DNA of 64,000 nt from Collinsella tanakaei (GCF_021531055.1 NZ_JADYTL010000002.1:1-64000), one strand, 5' to 3'. Shown: positions 42,621 through 52,057, numbered from the stretch's first letter. Notes: generated from the letters alone by a model not told the origin. Program-made: numbers and translations.

Positions 42621-44375
42621 GTGCAGCACGTATCGCACCCTCAGACACCTCGCACCTACTGTGGGGAGCACCGCGGCTTCATCGCGGCGGCAGCGCTTCT
42701 ATCTTGTGCCCTCGCCGCCCTCGGCATCGTGGCGGACGCCTATCGCGCCGCCGACTCCATCGCCGGCATCGCCCAAGTATATGGGTCTGCCGGCGGCGTT
42801 GCGGCGGCCTTCCTCCTCCGTATGCTCCCGCTGTTCGCCATCGGCTGCGGCTTGGGCTATCTCTGGTCACAGTCGCGGCGCACGAGCGGCGAGCACCGCG
42901 CCGCCAAACCGTGGAACCGAAGGCTCTTCCGCATCGCCGCGCTCGTGATCTTTTTGGGCTGGCTCCCGTGGATCGTCGCGCACTACCCCGGCACCATGCG
43001 GGACGACACGTTCGCGCAAGCGCTCCAGTGGTACGGCATCTTCCCCTACTACACGCAGCATCCGGTGACCGACACCGTGGTCTTCGGGGCCTTCTGGTCT
43101 CTCGGGGATCTGCTCGGCTCGCGCGCCGCCGGGCTGTTCTGCTACATCGTGGTACAGGCGCTCGCCTCGGCGCTGACGTTCGCCGCCGTCGCCACCTACC
43201 TCGACCGCATCGGTGCCCCGCGCGCGCTGGTCGTCGGCACCGTGGCGTTCTATGCGCTCGCGCGCATCGTCTACCAGCCGATCGACACCATGAGCAAAGA
43301 CGCCCTGAACGGCATCCCGTTCACGCTGTTCTGCCTGCTGCTGTACGAGGTGATTCGGACCGACCTCGCCGCCCTTCGATCGCGGAGATTCCGCATCGCG
43401 TTCGTCGCCGCACTGGTGATCACGGCCGTCACCAAACGGACGATGCTCTACGTGGCGCTGCTCGCGATCGCCATCATCGCCCTCGTGCGCCTGGCACGGC
43501 ACCGGCGCGTAGCGCCCCTGCTGGCAGGCACGACGGTATCATGCGTGCTCGCGCTCGGCATCTGGACACCCGTGGTGAACCACGCGGTCGACGCGAACGC
43601 GAATCCCACGTACGAGATGTACTCGATCCCCGTGCAGCAGATGGTTCGGACCCTCAAGGAATACCCGCGTGCCCTGGATGCGCAGGACCGCAAACAGCTC
43701 GGCGAGTTCATCGACATCGACCGGGCGTGCCGCGTATACAACCCGTGGCGCTCGGACGAGGCGACCGGGTGCATCGTCGACGGATCGCGATTCCCGGCGT
43801 GCTTGGACATCTGGCTTGCGCTGGGCGCCGAGCACCCCGCCTCGTACGCCGCGGCAACCATGAACATGGTCGCGACCTGGTTTTCGCTCGACGCGCCGAT
43901 CGACTACGGCCACGATGCGCAGGCGGAGCTGTTCACGCCCGCCCGCATGGACGCGTGGATGTCGTTTTTCGATACGCGCGCCCAGCTGGACGGCTTCGTC
44001 GCATCGCTGGACGTGGCACCGCGCGGCGAGCTCGCACCCATACGGGACACCCTCGAGTCGCTCGACTCGCTCCAACGCGAGATGCCTTTCATGAGCAGCT
44101 ACGGGCTGTGGTGCATCGCCTCGCCGCTCATCACCGCGACCTACTGTCTGTGCACCTACGGTGGGCGCGACCTGCGGTATCTGTGCTACCTGTCCATCCC
44201 GCTGGCGCTTATCGCCTCGCTGCTCGTAGGTCCGATCGCACTGTACTGGTACTCGATTCCCTCGGTCTACATCTGCCCGCTCATCCTTGGCATACCGTTC
44301 GCCATGGTGAGCGGGGAACGCAAGCACACCGACGACAAGGACGCGGCGGCACCGGATACCCGACGCATCGTCTGA
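42621..44375 (+). CDS. Multi-span membrane protein, DUF6020-like, likely glycan transfer
   Basis: A 584-residue integral membrane protein with about 11-12 spans and a large extracytoplasmic segment (residues ~320-480). The pattern FLGWLPWIVAHYPGTMRDDTFAQ, then a QHPVTDTVVFGAFWSLG stretch, resembles DUF6020 and GT-C polyprenyl-dependent transferases, where an early loop with acidic residues holds the catalytic site. GTG start with GGAAGGA seven bases before. Placed divergent to the GlfT2 pair, it may modify or transfer the same polymer. Function inferred. Confidence 0.8.
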   Translation: MQHVSHPQTPRTYCGEHRGFIAAAALLSCALAALGIVADAYRAADSIAGIAQVYGSAGGVAAAFLLRMLPLFAIGCGLGYLWSQSRRTSGEHRAAKPWNRRLFRIAALVIFLGWLPWIVAHYPGTMRDDTFAQALQWYGIFPYYTQHPVTDTVVFGAFWSLGDLLGSRAAGLFCYIVVQALASALTFAAVATYLDRIGAPRALVVGTVAFYALARIVYQPIDTMSKDALNGIPFTLFCLLLYEVIRTDLAALRSRRFRIAFVAALVITAVTKRTMLYVALLAIAIIALVRLARHRRVAPLLAGTTVSCVLALGIWTPVVNHAVDANANPTYEMYSIPVQQMVRTLKEYPRALDAQDRKQLGEFIDIDRACRVYNPWRSDEATGCIVDGSRFPACLDIWLALGAEHPASYAAATMNMVATWFSLDAPIDYGHDAQAELFTPARMDAWMSFFDTRAQLDGFVASLDVAPRGELAPIRDTLESLDSLQREMPFMSSYGLWCIASPLITATYCLCTYGGRDLRYLCYLSIPLALIASLLVGPIALYWYSIPSVYICPLILGIPFAMVSGERKHTDDKDAAAPDTRRIV

Positions 44376-44393
44376 CACCCGGCGCATATGAGA

Positions 44394-44433
44394 TGCGGCC
44401 CGGCCGGGACATCACCATCCCGACCGGGCCGCA
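44394..44433. terminator. Bidirectional terminator-like hairpin
   Basis: Sixteen-base arms TGCGGCCCGGCCGGGA and its complement (one mismatch) flank an 8-base loop between the convergent genes ending at 44375 and 44461. Confidence 0.65.
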
Positions 44434-44460
44434 GACACGTCCTTGCATCACGCGAGCGAA

Positions 44461-46443
44461 CTACGGAAGCTCGACGTCCTTGCATCCGGCGAACACGTCG
44501 ACACCGAGCGTCTTGAGCGACGCGGGCAACTGCACCTCGGAGAGCTTCGTGCAGTCGGCGAACGCCTCGTCGCCGATGGTCAGCACACCCTCGGGGATCA
44601 CGATGCGCTGCAGCGACGTGCAGCCCGCAAACGCGCGCGGCGCGATCGTGCGCAGCGACGACGGCAGCTCCACCGAGGTCAGATACGCGCAGTCGGCGAA
44701 CGCCTCGCGACCGATCGACTGGACGCCCTCGGGGATCACGACGCCGCGGAGCTTGGACTCCTTAAACGCACCGGAATCGATCACGCGGACCGGCATGCCG
44801 TCGACGGTGGCCTCAGGCTTGAGCGTAAAGCCGCTCACCTTGCTGCGGAACACGCGACCGACCAGGTTCTTGCCGGCCTTGGTGTAGCGCAGACCGCGGA
44901 AGCGGATGAGCTCGGCGCCGTAGCCATCGAGCGCGCGGTAGCGGATGCCGTCGATCTCGACCGCCGGATGGGCGACCTTGCGCACCATGTCGCCGTCGAG
45001 CATGAAGAAGTTCGTGCCGAAGAGGTTGTCGAGCGTCAGCGGCAGGCGCATCTGCTGGCCGCCCTTGAAACCGATCAGGTCGTCGTGGGTCAGGTTGGCG
45101 CGGATGTAGTCCTCCAGCTGCGCGCGATCCGACGTCACGAGGATGTTCTTGCCGGCGGCGGCAGCCTCCTCGGCGGCCCACTTCATGTGGTCACCGAAAA
45201 AGATGATGAGGTCGATGCCGTCGTGCTCCGCCAGGTTGACGCCCACGCGACGGTGGACCTCCTCGGTCGCGGAACCCAGCTTGTCGTCGATATCCGCCAC
45301 GACCAGGATGCGCTTGCCGCCGTCGGGCACGTCGATGGTCTCGAGCGTGTCGGCAACGCTCCTGATGGCGACCTCGGAGGCGTTGTAGCAGTCGAGGTAC
45401 ATGTGGTAGCCGGCGATCCACGTCAGGTTCTGGCGCACGCCGACGGCGCGGAACTTGCCCAGGCCCTCCAAGATCTTGTCGTCGGAGATGCCCAGCTCGC
45501 GACCAACGGCGAAGGCCGCGAGCGCGTTGTACACGTTGTGGCGGCCGACGATGTTGAGCACGACGGGGATCGGCTGCCCGGGCGCGTCATGGTCGACAAG
45601 GTCGAAGCGAACCTGGCCGTTGCGCTCCACGATGTGCTCGGCGGAATAGCGCGCGTCGGGGTTCTCGATACCGAAGGACACGACGCGGTGCGTGTACGTC
45701 GCGTGACACAGCAGCTTGTCGTCCCAGTTGACGAAGCCGACCGCGTCGGGCGCGGCCTGACGGTCGAGGTTGATCTTCTCGGCGAGGATGTTCTCCTGCT
45801 TGCCGTCGTAGTACTCGATATGGTTGTTGCCGATGTTGGTGAGCACGAAGAAGTCGGGTCGCAGCAGCTTGCCGGCACGCTCGACCGTGCCCGGCTTGCC
45901 CATGCCGACCTCCTGCACCAGCAGCTCGGTCTCGCTGTCGATGCGCTGGATGGCGGCGAGCACCTGCGAGAATCCGTTCTGGTTGCCACCGGACCACTTG
46001 ACCTTCAGGCCCTCGCAGGCGACGAGGCGGATCATCTCCTTGGTGGAGGTCTTGCCCACCGAACCGGTCAGCGCCAGGATGCGCGCATCGGAGTGCTTAC
46101 GGATGTTCTGCATGAGACCGATCACCTTGTTGGTGGGACCCTTGCAGATGATGGAGGGCAGCTCCTTGCCGTGCGCGTCCGTCATGACGCGCGGGGTCAA
46201 AAACGCGAGAACGTCCTTTTCCTCCCAGGCGCGCAGGGCGTCGGAGCGGATCTTGTCGCTCGACCCGCGGCAGACGTAGAGACACCCCGGCTTTGCCGTC
46301 ATGGAGTTGCTGGTGATGGTGGACAGCGGCTCGTCGGCGCGGTCCTCGAGCTCTCGCGGAAGTTCGAGCCCGAGCTCGGAGCATACGAACCGCAGCGTGA
46401 ACGTGTAGGCCTTCTCGGGCGACGGGGCGGTTTGCTGTTTCAT
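44461..46443 (-). CDS. MurF-like Mur ligase domain fused to BspA-type leucine-rich repeats
   Basis: A 660-residue fusion. Residues ~1-520 resemble UDP-MurNAc-tripeptide:D-Ala-D-Ala ligase (MurF): a MurF N-terminal domain, the ATP loop LALTGSVGKTSTKEM, the central TNIGNNHIEYY and EKINLDR stretches, N-I-V-G-R-H-N-V-Y-N-A-L-A-A-F-A, and a C-terminal Rossmann domain. The last ~100 residues form LRR_5 repeats (VVIPEGVQSIGREAFADC, VELPSSLRTIAPRAFAGC, IVIPEGVLTIGDEAFADC), normally seen on surface proteins. ATG 46443 is preferred; its GAAGGG site is distant. The fusion is unusual; substrate may differ from true MurF. Confidence 0.85.
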   Translation of the reverse strand: MKQQTAPSPEKAYTFTLRFVCSELGLELPRELEDRADEPLSTITSNSMTAKPGCLYVCRGSSDKIRSDALRAWEEKDVLAFLTPRVMTDAHGKELPSIICKGPTNKVIGLMQNIRKHSDARILALTGSVGKTSTKEMIRLVACEGLKVKWSGGNQNGFSQVLAAIQRIDSETELLVQEVGMGKPGTVERAGKLLRPDFFVLTNIGNNHIEYYDGKQENILAEKINLDRQAAPDAVGFVNWDDKLLCHATYTHRVVSFGIENPDARYSAEHIVERNGQVRFDLVDHDAPGQPIPVVLNIVGRHNVYNALAAFAVGRELGISDDKILEGLGKFRAVGVRQNLTWIAGYHMYLDCYNASEVAIRSVADTLETIDVPDGGKRILVVADIDDKLGSATEEVHRRVGVNLAEHDGIDLIIFFGDHMKWAAEEAAAAGKNILVTSDRAQLEDYIRANLTHDDLIGFKGGQQMRLPLTLDNLFGTNFFMLDGDMVRKVAHPAVEIDGIRYRALDGYGAELIRFRGLRYTKAGKNLVGRVFRSKVSGFTLKPEATVDGMPVRVIDSGAFKESKLRGVVIPEGVQSIGREAFADCAYLTSVELPSSLRTIAPRAFAGCTSLQRIVIPEGVLTIGDEAFADCTKLSEVQLPASLKTLGVDVFAGCKDVELP

Positions 46444-46579
46444 GTTCAAAGCACCCTTCGTATTATTCGACCCAGCGCAGGGTCGCCGAACATCAGTAGC
46501 GCCGTATATCATACGCCGATTCGACTCGGGCGACGTCCGGTGGCCGACTTCACGCAAACGCCACCACATCGCACCCAGT

Positions 46580-48154
46580 CTACTCGTACACGCTGCCGCC
46601 CAGAATGTCGTCGGTGATGGCAAGCGTCTCCTTATCCAAGGTGTACCAACCCAACGTGGCGGTATGGGTGTCGTGCTCCTCGTACACGTGTGCGGTGAGT
46701 ATGCGGGACGTCTCCTCCTCGAAGCTCACCACGCAGCCGGCGGGCGCGAGCCCAAGGCTTGCGAGCTCCTGGAACATGTAGTCGCGGTAGTCGATGTCGC
46801 CTGTCGACGCGGTGGCGGTGCTGCCGCCGGTCGTCGCGGACGCCGCACCGCCCGACGTGTCGGATGCTCCCCCATCCAGCGCATAGAGCGAGACGAGGTG
46901 GTACCCGAACACGCTCTCGGCGTCGCGTTGCGCCGTGACGCGATACCGGTAGGTCGCCGAGTCCTCGAGGCCGTCGGAGTAGCTCACCGCCACCTCGCAG
47001 GTGACCATCTGACCGAACGACGACCAATCGCTGCTCTCGATCGTGCGCGCGAAGGGGCCGCTTGCCGCCAAGACGGTCCAGCCGGTCCCATCGCGGCGCA
47101 CGCCGTTGCTCCCGATATAGCCCAGATCGTCCGGACAGGTCCCGTAAAACGACCGGATGATCTTGCGCGCGGTCTCCTCGTACACGAAGTACGAGCCGCC
47201 CACGTCGGGGATGTCGTAGCTCAGATCGTACGCGCCGCCCGTCGTGCTCAGGTTCGAACGCTGCTGGTACACCTCGGGATACACGATGCCGTAGATGAGC
47301 GACGTGTCGAGCTCGGGATCCTGACCGGGCGTGAGCAAGACCTCGCCGGTCGGCGCCGGCGAGGTGACGAGCGGCGTGGCCGACACGGAATAGATGAGCG
47401 CCATGTCCTCGATGGCGGTCTTCGCGGCCGCATCGTCAAACGACCCGGCTGTGATGCTCGTGCCAGCATCGACCTGGATGTCGGTAAGACCGGGGCACGG
47501 TGTCAGGTCGAGCTCGGAGAGCTTGTTGCCCGTGCAATGCAGCGATGTGAGCGTGTCGCACGCGGGGAGCACGAGCGTCGTCATCTGGTTGTTGTCGCAC
47601 ACCACCTGCTCGAGATGGATGTTCTGCGTGAGGTCGAGGTTCACGATCGTGTTGTTGGAGCACACGAGCGTGGTGATGTTGGTGAGGTGTTCGATACCCG
47701 TCAGATCCGAGATACCAAGGCCCGACAGCCCCTCGTCGCCCGAGCGGGAGCCCAGCTCCGTGACGGCATCGGCCTCCTCGCGCGAGAGTGTGCCGTCCGA
47801 ATCGGTGTCGGCGTGCTCGGCAAGATAGGAGCGGAACGCCGGATCGGGCACGTCGTCGGCGAGTACCAGGATCGCATCGGTGCGCGTATCTTGCGGCAAG
47901 CTGGAAGATGCGCTCGGCGGCGTGCTGGAGGAGGGCTCGAACGGGCCGACTTGGAACACCGCCATGCAGATCAGGGCCGTCGCCACGATCAGAACGAGCG
48001 AACCGAGGCACCCCGACGAGCTGTTCTCCGTATCGCCGGCGGCGGGTGACGTGCTCGCCTGGCCGGACGTCTTGCCCGTTTGCACCTTCTTGCCGCACGA
48101 ACTGCAGAACTTCGCGTTATCCGCCATATCGGCGCCGCACTTGGGACATTTCAT
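46580..48154 (-). CDS. Zinc-ribbon membrane protein with EF-hand and leucine-rich repeats
   Basis: A 524-residue protein: zinc ribbon CPKCGADM...FCSSCGKK at 2-22, a Ser/Thr linker, one membrane span at about 49-70 (GSLVLIVATALICMAVF), an EF-hand-like loop DTDSDGTLSREEAD near residue 115, short leucine-rich repeats (NNTIVNLDLTQNIHLEQVVCDNN...), then a large C-terminal extracytoplasmic domain with no family I can name. The cytoplasmic zinc ribbon and outside LRR suggest a surface sensor or adhesin. GAGGGGG precedes ATG 48154. It lies ahead of the LRR-tailed Mur ligase on the same strand with a 136-base gap. Confidence 0.8.
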   Translation of the reverse strand: MKCPKCGADMADNAKFCSSCGKKVQTGKTSGQASTSPAAGDTENSSSGCLGSLVLIVATALICMAVFQVGPFEPSSSTPPSASSSLPQDTRTDAILVLADDVPDPAFRSYLAEHADTDSDGTLSREEADAVTELGSRSGDEGLSGLGISDLTGIEHLTNITTLVCSNNTIVNLDLTQNIHLEQVVCDNNQMTTLVLPACDTLTSLHCTGNKLSELDLTPCPGLTDIQVDAGTSITAGSFDDAAAKTAIEDMALIYSVSATPLVTSPAPTGEVLLTPGQDPELDTSLIYGIVYPEVYQQRSNLSTTGGAYDLSYDIPDVGGSYFVYEETARKIIRSFYGTCPDDLGYIGSNGVRRDGTGWTVLAASGPFARTIESSDWSSFGQMVTCEVAVSYSDGLEDSATYRYRVTAQRDAESVFGYHLVSLYALDGGASDTSGGAASATTGGSTATASTGDIDYRDYMFQELASLGLAPAGCVVSFEEETSRILTAHVYEEHDTHTATLGWYTLDKETLAITDDILGGSVYE

Positions 48155-48344
48155 GACAACCCCCTCGCTGTTGGTGCCAGTATACATGCCGCAGGCGGCG
48201 CGGGCGGTGCCGTGGACGGACGGCACGCGCGAGCGGGTCTCGGGGTTGACGGCGAGGCCGCCCCATCACCGGGACGCGATGGACATTCGCGCGTTGCGGC
48301 CGTGGTCCGACGAGTCGCGACCACCTTCCATCGGATCGTGAAGT

Positions 48345-49053
48345 TCAGAAGCGTCCGGTGCCCGCGATGAAGTCGACCGGCTCGGTCGTCTCCTCGATAG
48401 GGACGCCGATGCGATCGAGAAAATCGGAGAATTCCTCGTACACACCGAAGAAGGGGTCGCTATCACCCTTGCCCCGAACGCCGCTTGCGAGGAGCTTCCA
48501 ACACAGCTCGCGGGGCTCCGCCCACCGGTGACCTTCGCGCCACACATCGCGAATCGCGCCCTGCTTGCTCGGCATGATCCACACGACGCCGTCCTTCTTG
48601 TTGTGATAGCCCTCGCATGCGTCGATCGGCACGGCGTGGATGCGCACGGTTCCCTCGCCGCTTGCGTCTTTGTCCCCCATCCACGAGATGTTGAACAAGT
48701 AACCGTCTGCAGCGAACATATCCATATGCACCGGCTGCGCGCGATGCGACCGGTTGAGCGCGAGCGATACGCCCAGCAAGATAACGGAAACCAGCAGGCA
48801 GACGGCGATGATGACGAGCAGCGGGGTGACAAAGCCGCCTTCCACGCCGGAATAGACGCACACCCCGATAACGATCCACAGCACAACCGCGAACACGAAC
48901 GGCATCATGGCACCGCTGTCTTTGACCCAACCCTTGGGAAACGCCCACTCTTTGTCGAGCGCGGCGCGGAGCTTTTCGGCGTAGCGGGAGGGCTCGATGA
49001 CGGTGGAGGGGATGTTATCCGAGGGGGGTCTTGACGGTTGCCTTGCGTGCCAT
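48345..49053 (-). pseudogene. Two-span membrane protein gene with frameshift in a G6/C6 run
   Basis: An intact frame from 48908 down to 48345 encodes 187 residues with two membrane spans (VFAVVLWIVIGVCVYSG and LLVIIAVCLLVSVILLGV) and a cytosolic domain of unknown family. Coding continues upstream without a start: NIPSTVIEPSRYAEKLRAALDKEW. A strong GGGAGG site and ATG at 49053 open MARKATVKTP in the neighbouring frame, which stops after TPLG. Removing one base from the six-C run (plus-strand G6 at 49023-49028) joins both as KTPSDNIPST. The gene is therefore frameshifted, phase variable, or miscalled by one base. Translation from ATG 48908 of the shorter form remains possible. Confidence 0.7.
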
Positions 49054-49198
49054 GTCTACCTCCCATGACGACTAGATATGAGGTGGGTTTAAGTTTAACA
49101 GACCGGTGGCGTCCGACGTGGTAGCGAGGGGTGTCTCTGTGTGCGGGGGCGAGACGTTGGCGACTTGTTGGGTACGATTGCGACCAAAGGAGATCACC

Positions 49199-49488
49199 AT
49201 GCTCCAGATTGCCGACATCAAAGTGCCGTGCGTCGCGCTGCTCAAGAATATGGACTGACTCGGGTCGTCCTCTTCGGTAGCTTTGCCAGAGGTGAGGCTG
49301 ATGACTCGTCGGATATCGATCTTGTGGTCGAGACATCCCGCCCCTTGGGCTTCGCACAAGGAGCCATCTACAACGAGCTTGAGCGGGAGCTTGGAAGACC
49401 GGTTGACATCGTATTTGGTGCGTCGAACCTCTATCCGTTTGTTCGCAAGGCGTACGAGCGCGAGGGAATCACGCATTATGAGGTGTGA
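49199..49488 (+). pseudogene. MNT-type nucleotidyltransferase (antitoxin-like), frameshifted
   Basis: A minimal nucleotidyltransferase of the MNT/HEPN toxin-antitoxin class: LFGSFARGEADDSSDIDLVVE holds the G-S and the D-x-D pair. AAAGGAG precedes ATG 49199, which starts MLQIADIK but runs to a stop after 19 codons. Adding one A to the AAA run at 49220-49222 restores MLQIADIKSAVRRAAQEYGLTRVV, as in intact family members. No HEPN partner follows. It is a broken or misread remnant, divergent from the other frameshifted gene. Confidence 0.75.
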
Positions 49489-49497
49489 GTGCAAAAT

Positions 49498-49522
49498 GCA
49501 TTGGCAAACCATGCCAATGCCC
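49498..49522. repeat. Small hairpin after the MNT remnant
   Basis: GCATTGGCA and TGCCAATGC are perfectly complementary around AACCA. There is no T-run; it may be a weak terminator or the scar of a lost partner gene. Confidence 0.45.
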
Positions 49523-49678
49523 GGAATCTGCAAACTAATCGACAGCGCTTTCGTCCTGAGCCTTTAGGCACTCCAAAGACGAGCCTCACCACCCCCACCA
49601 AAACCCTACACCACCACTAGGAATCCCGTGCTACCATACCCTGCGGTAACTATCCGCGTCGATATGGGGAGGCCCACT

Positions 49679-51070
49679 TTGGAGCGTCCGAACGCATGGA
49701 ACAAGTACGGTGAGTCCGACATCGCCGAGCTCGAGCAGCTCTGCAGCGACTACCGCACCTTCATCAGCGAAAACAAGACCGAGCGCGAGTGCGTGACCGC
49801 GACCGTCAAGCTCGCCGAGGCCGCGGGCTACGTGAACATCGACGACGTGGTGGCGCAACAGCGCGCCCTCGCCGCCGGCGACAAGGTCTACGCCGTGTGC
49901 CACAACAAGACCATCATGCTCGTCAACCTGGGCTCCGCCCCGATCGAGCAGGGTGTGAACATCCTGGGCGCGCACATCGACTCCCCGCGTCTGGACATCA
50001 AGCAGAACCCCCTGTACGAGGCCGGCGACATGGCCTACCTCGACACGCACTACTACGGCGGCGTCAAGGCCTACCACTGGGTCGCCACCCCGCTGGCGCT
50101 GCACGGCGTCGCGTGCAAGAAGGACGGCACCACCGTCCAGATCTGTATCGGTGAGGATGCCTCCGATCCGGTGTTCTGCATCTCCGACCTGCTGATCCAC
50201 CTGGCCTCCGACCAGATGAAGAAGCCTGCCGCCGAGGCCGTCGACCACGAGAACCTCGACCTCATCGCCGGCGGCCGTCCCGTCGTCATCGAGGGTGGCG
50301 AGGCTCCCAAGGAACCCGTCAAGCAGATGCTTATCGACCTGATGCACGACAAGTACGGCCTTGCCGAGGAGGACTTCCTCTCCGCCGAGCTCGAGGTCGT
50401 GCCCGCCGGCCCCGCCCGCGAGATGGGCCTCGACCGCTCCATGATCCTGGGCTACGGCCAGGACGACCGCGTGTGCGCCTACACGTCGCTCGCCGCCCAG
50501 CTCGCCGTTCCCAGCGTTGAGCGCACCTCCGTCACGCTGCTCGTGGACAAGGAGGAGATCGGCTCTGTGGGCGCCTCCGGCATGACGAGCCGCTTCTTCG
50601 AGAACACCATGGCCGAAATCATGGAGCTCGCCGGCGAGGGCGGTGAGCTGCGCCTGCGTCGCGCGCTGGCCAACTCGCGCATGCTGTCCTCCGACGTATC
50701 AGCCGGCTTCGACACGCTCTACGCCGATCGCTTTGAGAAGAAGAACGCCGCCATCATGGGCCACGGCCTGTGCTTTAACAAGTACACGGGCTCACGCGGC
50801 AAATCCGGCTCCAACGACGCCGACGCCGAGTTCATGGCGCTCGTGCGCGACATCATGGACGAGGCCGGCGTGGACTTCCAGACCTGCGAGCTCGGCCGCA
50901 TCGGCGCGGGCGGCGGCGGCACGATCGCCTACATCCTGGCCGAGTACGGCATGGACGTGATCGACTCCGGCGTGGCTGTGCTGTCCATGCACGCCCTGTG
51001 GGAGGCCACCAACAAGGCCGACGTGTACGAGGCATACAAGGGCTACAAGGCGTTCATCGAGCGCGCGTAA
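49679..51070 (+). CDS. apeA: M18 family aminopeptidase
   Basis: A 463-residue cocatalytic zinc aminopeptidase (aspartyl aminopeptidase family, bacterial AP1 branch). Metal ligands and catalytic residues are seen in GAHIDSPRLD, ILGYGQDDRVCAY, VDKEEIGSVGA, SSDVSAGFD and VAVLSMHALWE. A TTG start at 49679 is favoured because GGGGAGG lies six bases upstream; an in-frame ATG at 49664 lacks a site. The enzyme forms cytosolic dodecamers that trim acidic N-termini from peptides. With pepC it suggests peptide-based nutrition. The symbol is tentative. Confidence 0.93.
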   Translation: MERPNAWNKYGESDIAELEQLCSDYRTFISENKTERECVTATVKLAEAAGYVNIDDVVAQQRALAAGDKVYAVCHNKTIMLVNLGSAPIEQGVNILGAHIDSPRLDIKQNPLYEAGDMAYLDTHYYGGVKAYHWVATPLALHGVACKKDGTTVQICIGEDASDPVFCISDLLIHLASDQMKKPAAEAVDHENLDLIAGGRPVVIEGGEAPKEPVKQMLIDLMHDKYGLAEEDFLSAELEVVPAGPAREMGLDRSMILGYGQDDRVCAYTSLAAQLAVPSVERTSVTLLVDKEEIGSVGASGMTSRFFENTMAEIMELAGEGGELRLRRALANSRMLSSDVSAGFDTLYADRFEKKNAAIMGHGLCFNKYTGSRGKSGSNDADAEFMALVRDIMDEAGVDFQTCELGRIGAGGGGTIAYILAEYGMDVIDSGVAVLSMHALWEATNKADVYEAYKGYKAFIERA

Positions 51071-51111
51071 CGCTCGCCGCAGGTAAAGCCCGCAACGCAT
51101 TCGCTGTGAGG

Positions 51112-51145
51112 CCCGCGTGTCCCTTTGGGGCGCGCGGGCTTTTTG
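51112..51145 (+). terminator. Terminator after aminopeptidase M18
   Basis: GCCCGCG and CGCGGGC form a GC-rich stem followed by TTTTT, 40 bases beyond the stop. Confidence 0.85.
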
Positions 51146-51250
51146 CGTGGCGCGGGGCATGGCTGATGGACCGCTTGGCACACCGCTTCGCCCCGCAGCG
51201 GGTAAGATGGGGTGCATAGTTATTCGTCCCGCGTCGGAAAGGAACCCGAC

Positions 51251-52057
51251 ATGCTGCAGGTTATCGTTTCGCCCGCCAAGCAAATGCGGGTCGCCTCGGA
51301 TTCCTTCGCGCCCCGCGGAATCCCGCCGTTTCCCGCCAAAACCGAGCGCCTCGTCCGGGCGCTTCGCGACATCGAGCACACCGACGGTGCCAAGGGGCTG
51401 CGCGCGCTGTGGCGCGTAAACGACAAGCTGCTCGCCGAGAACATCGAGCGGCTGCACGGGTTTTGCATGGTTGCCGACGAATACCAACTGGACGATCCGG
51501 TAATCGCTCGACTTGTCTCCCCCGCCGTCTTTTCCTACGTGGGCATCCAGTACCGCAGTATGGCGCCCGAGGTCATGGGCTTCGACGAGCTCGAATGGCT
51601 GCAGGGGCACCTATGGGTACTCTCGGGTCTTTACGGATGTGTGCGCCCCTTTGACGCCGTGGAGCCCTACCGGCTTGAGATGGGCGCAAAGCTCGCCGTG
51701 GACGGCGCGCGCGACCTGTACGCATTCTGGGGGCCCGACATCGCCCGTGCGATATGCGCTGGTCAGGCAACCACGCTGGTGAATCTCGCGAGCGTGGAGT
51801 ACGCCAAGGCCGTCCTGCCACATATATCCGCCGATTCGACGGTCGTCACCTGCATCTTCGGTGAGGAGCTGCGTGCGGGCAAGCCGGTACAGCGCGCCAC
51901 CGCGAGCAAAATCGCCCGCGGGTCGATGGTCCGCTGGATGGCTGAGCGCGGCATCGAGGATGCCGCGGACCTTGTCCGCTTCGATGTGGGCTACCGTTAC
52001 GCTCCCGAACTCTCCGCGACCGTTGGCTCGACCCTCGTTTTCATGGCGAATAAGTAG
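51251..52057 (+). CDS. yaaA: YaaA-family peroxide stress protein
   Basis: A 268-residue DUF328/UPF0246 protein. The family N-terminus reads MLQVIVSPAKQM; the conserved GLYGCVRPFDAVEPYRLEMG and the C-terminal IARGSMVRWMAE...FDVGYRY are present. In E. coli YaaA lowers free iron and protects from peroxide damage, and the structure binds DNA. ATG 51251 follows AAAGGAA by six bases. It stands alone with its own leader. Confidence 0.95.
   Translation: MLQVIVSPAKQMRVASDSFAPRGIPPFPAKTERLVRALRDIEHTDGAKGLRALWRVNDKLLAENIERLHGFCMVADEYQLDDPVIARLVSPAVFSYVGIQYRSMAPEVMGFDELEWLQGHLWVLSGLYGCVRPFDAVEPYRLEMGAKLAVDGARDLYAFWGPDIARAICAGQATTLVNLASVEYAKAVLPHISADSTVVTCIFGEELRAGKPVQRATASKIARGSMVRWMAERGIEDAADLVRFDVGYRYAPELSATVGSTLVFMANK

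Noticed and set aside
44443-46617. Long plus-strand frame of 724 codons
   Set aside because: It is antisense to the Mur ligase-LRR gene; low-complexity Val/Asp/His-rich translation with no start signal.
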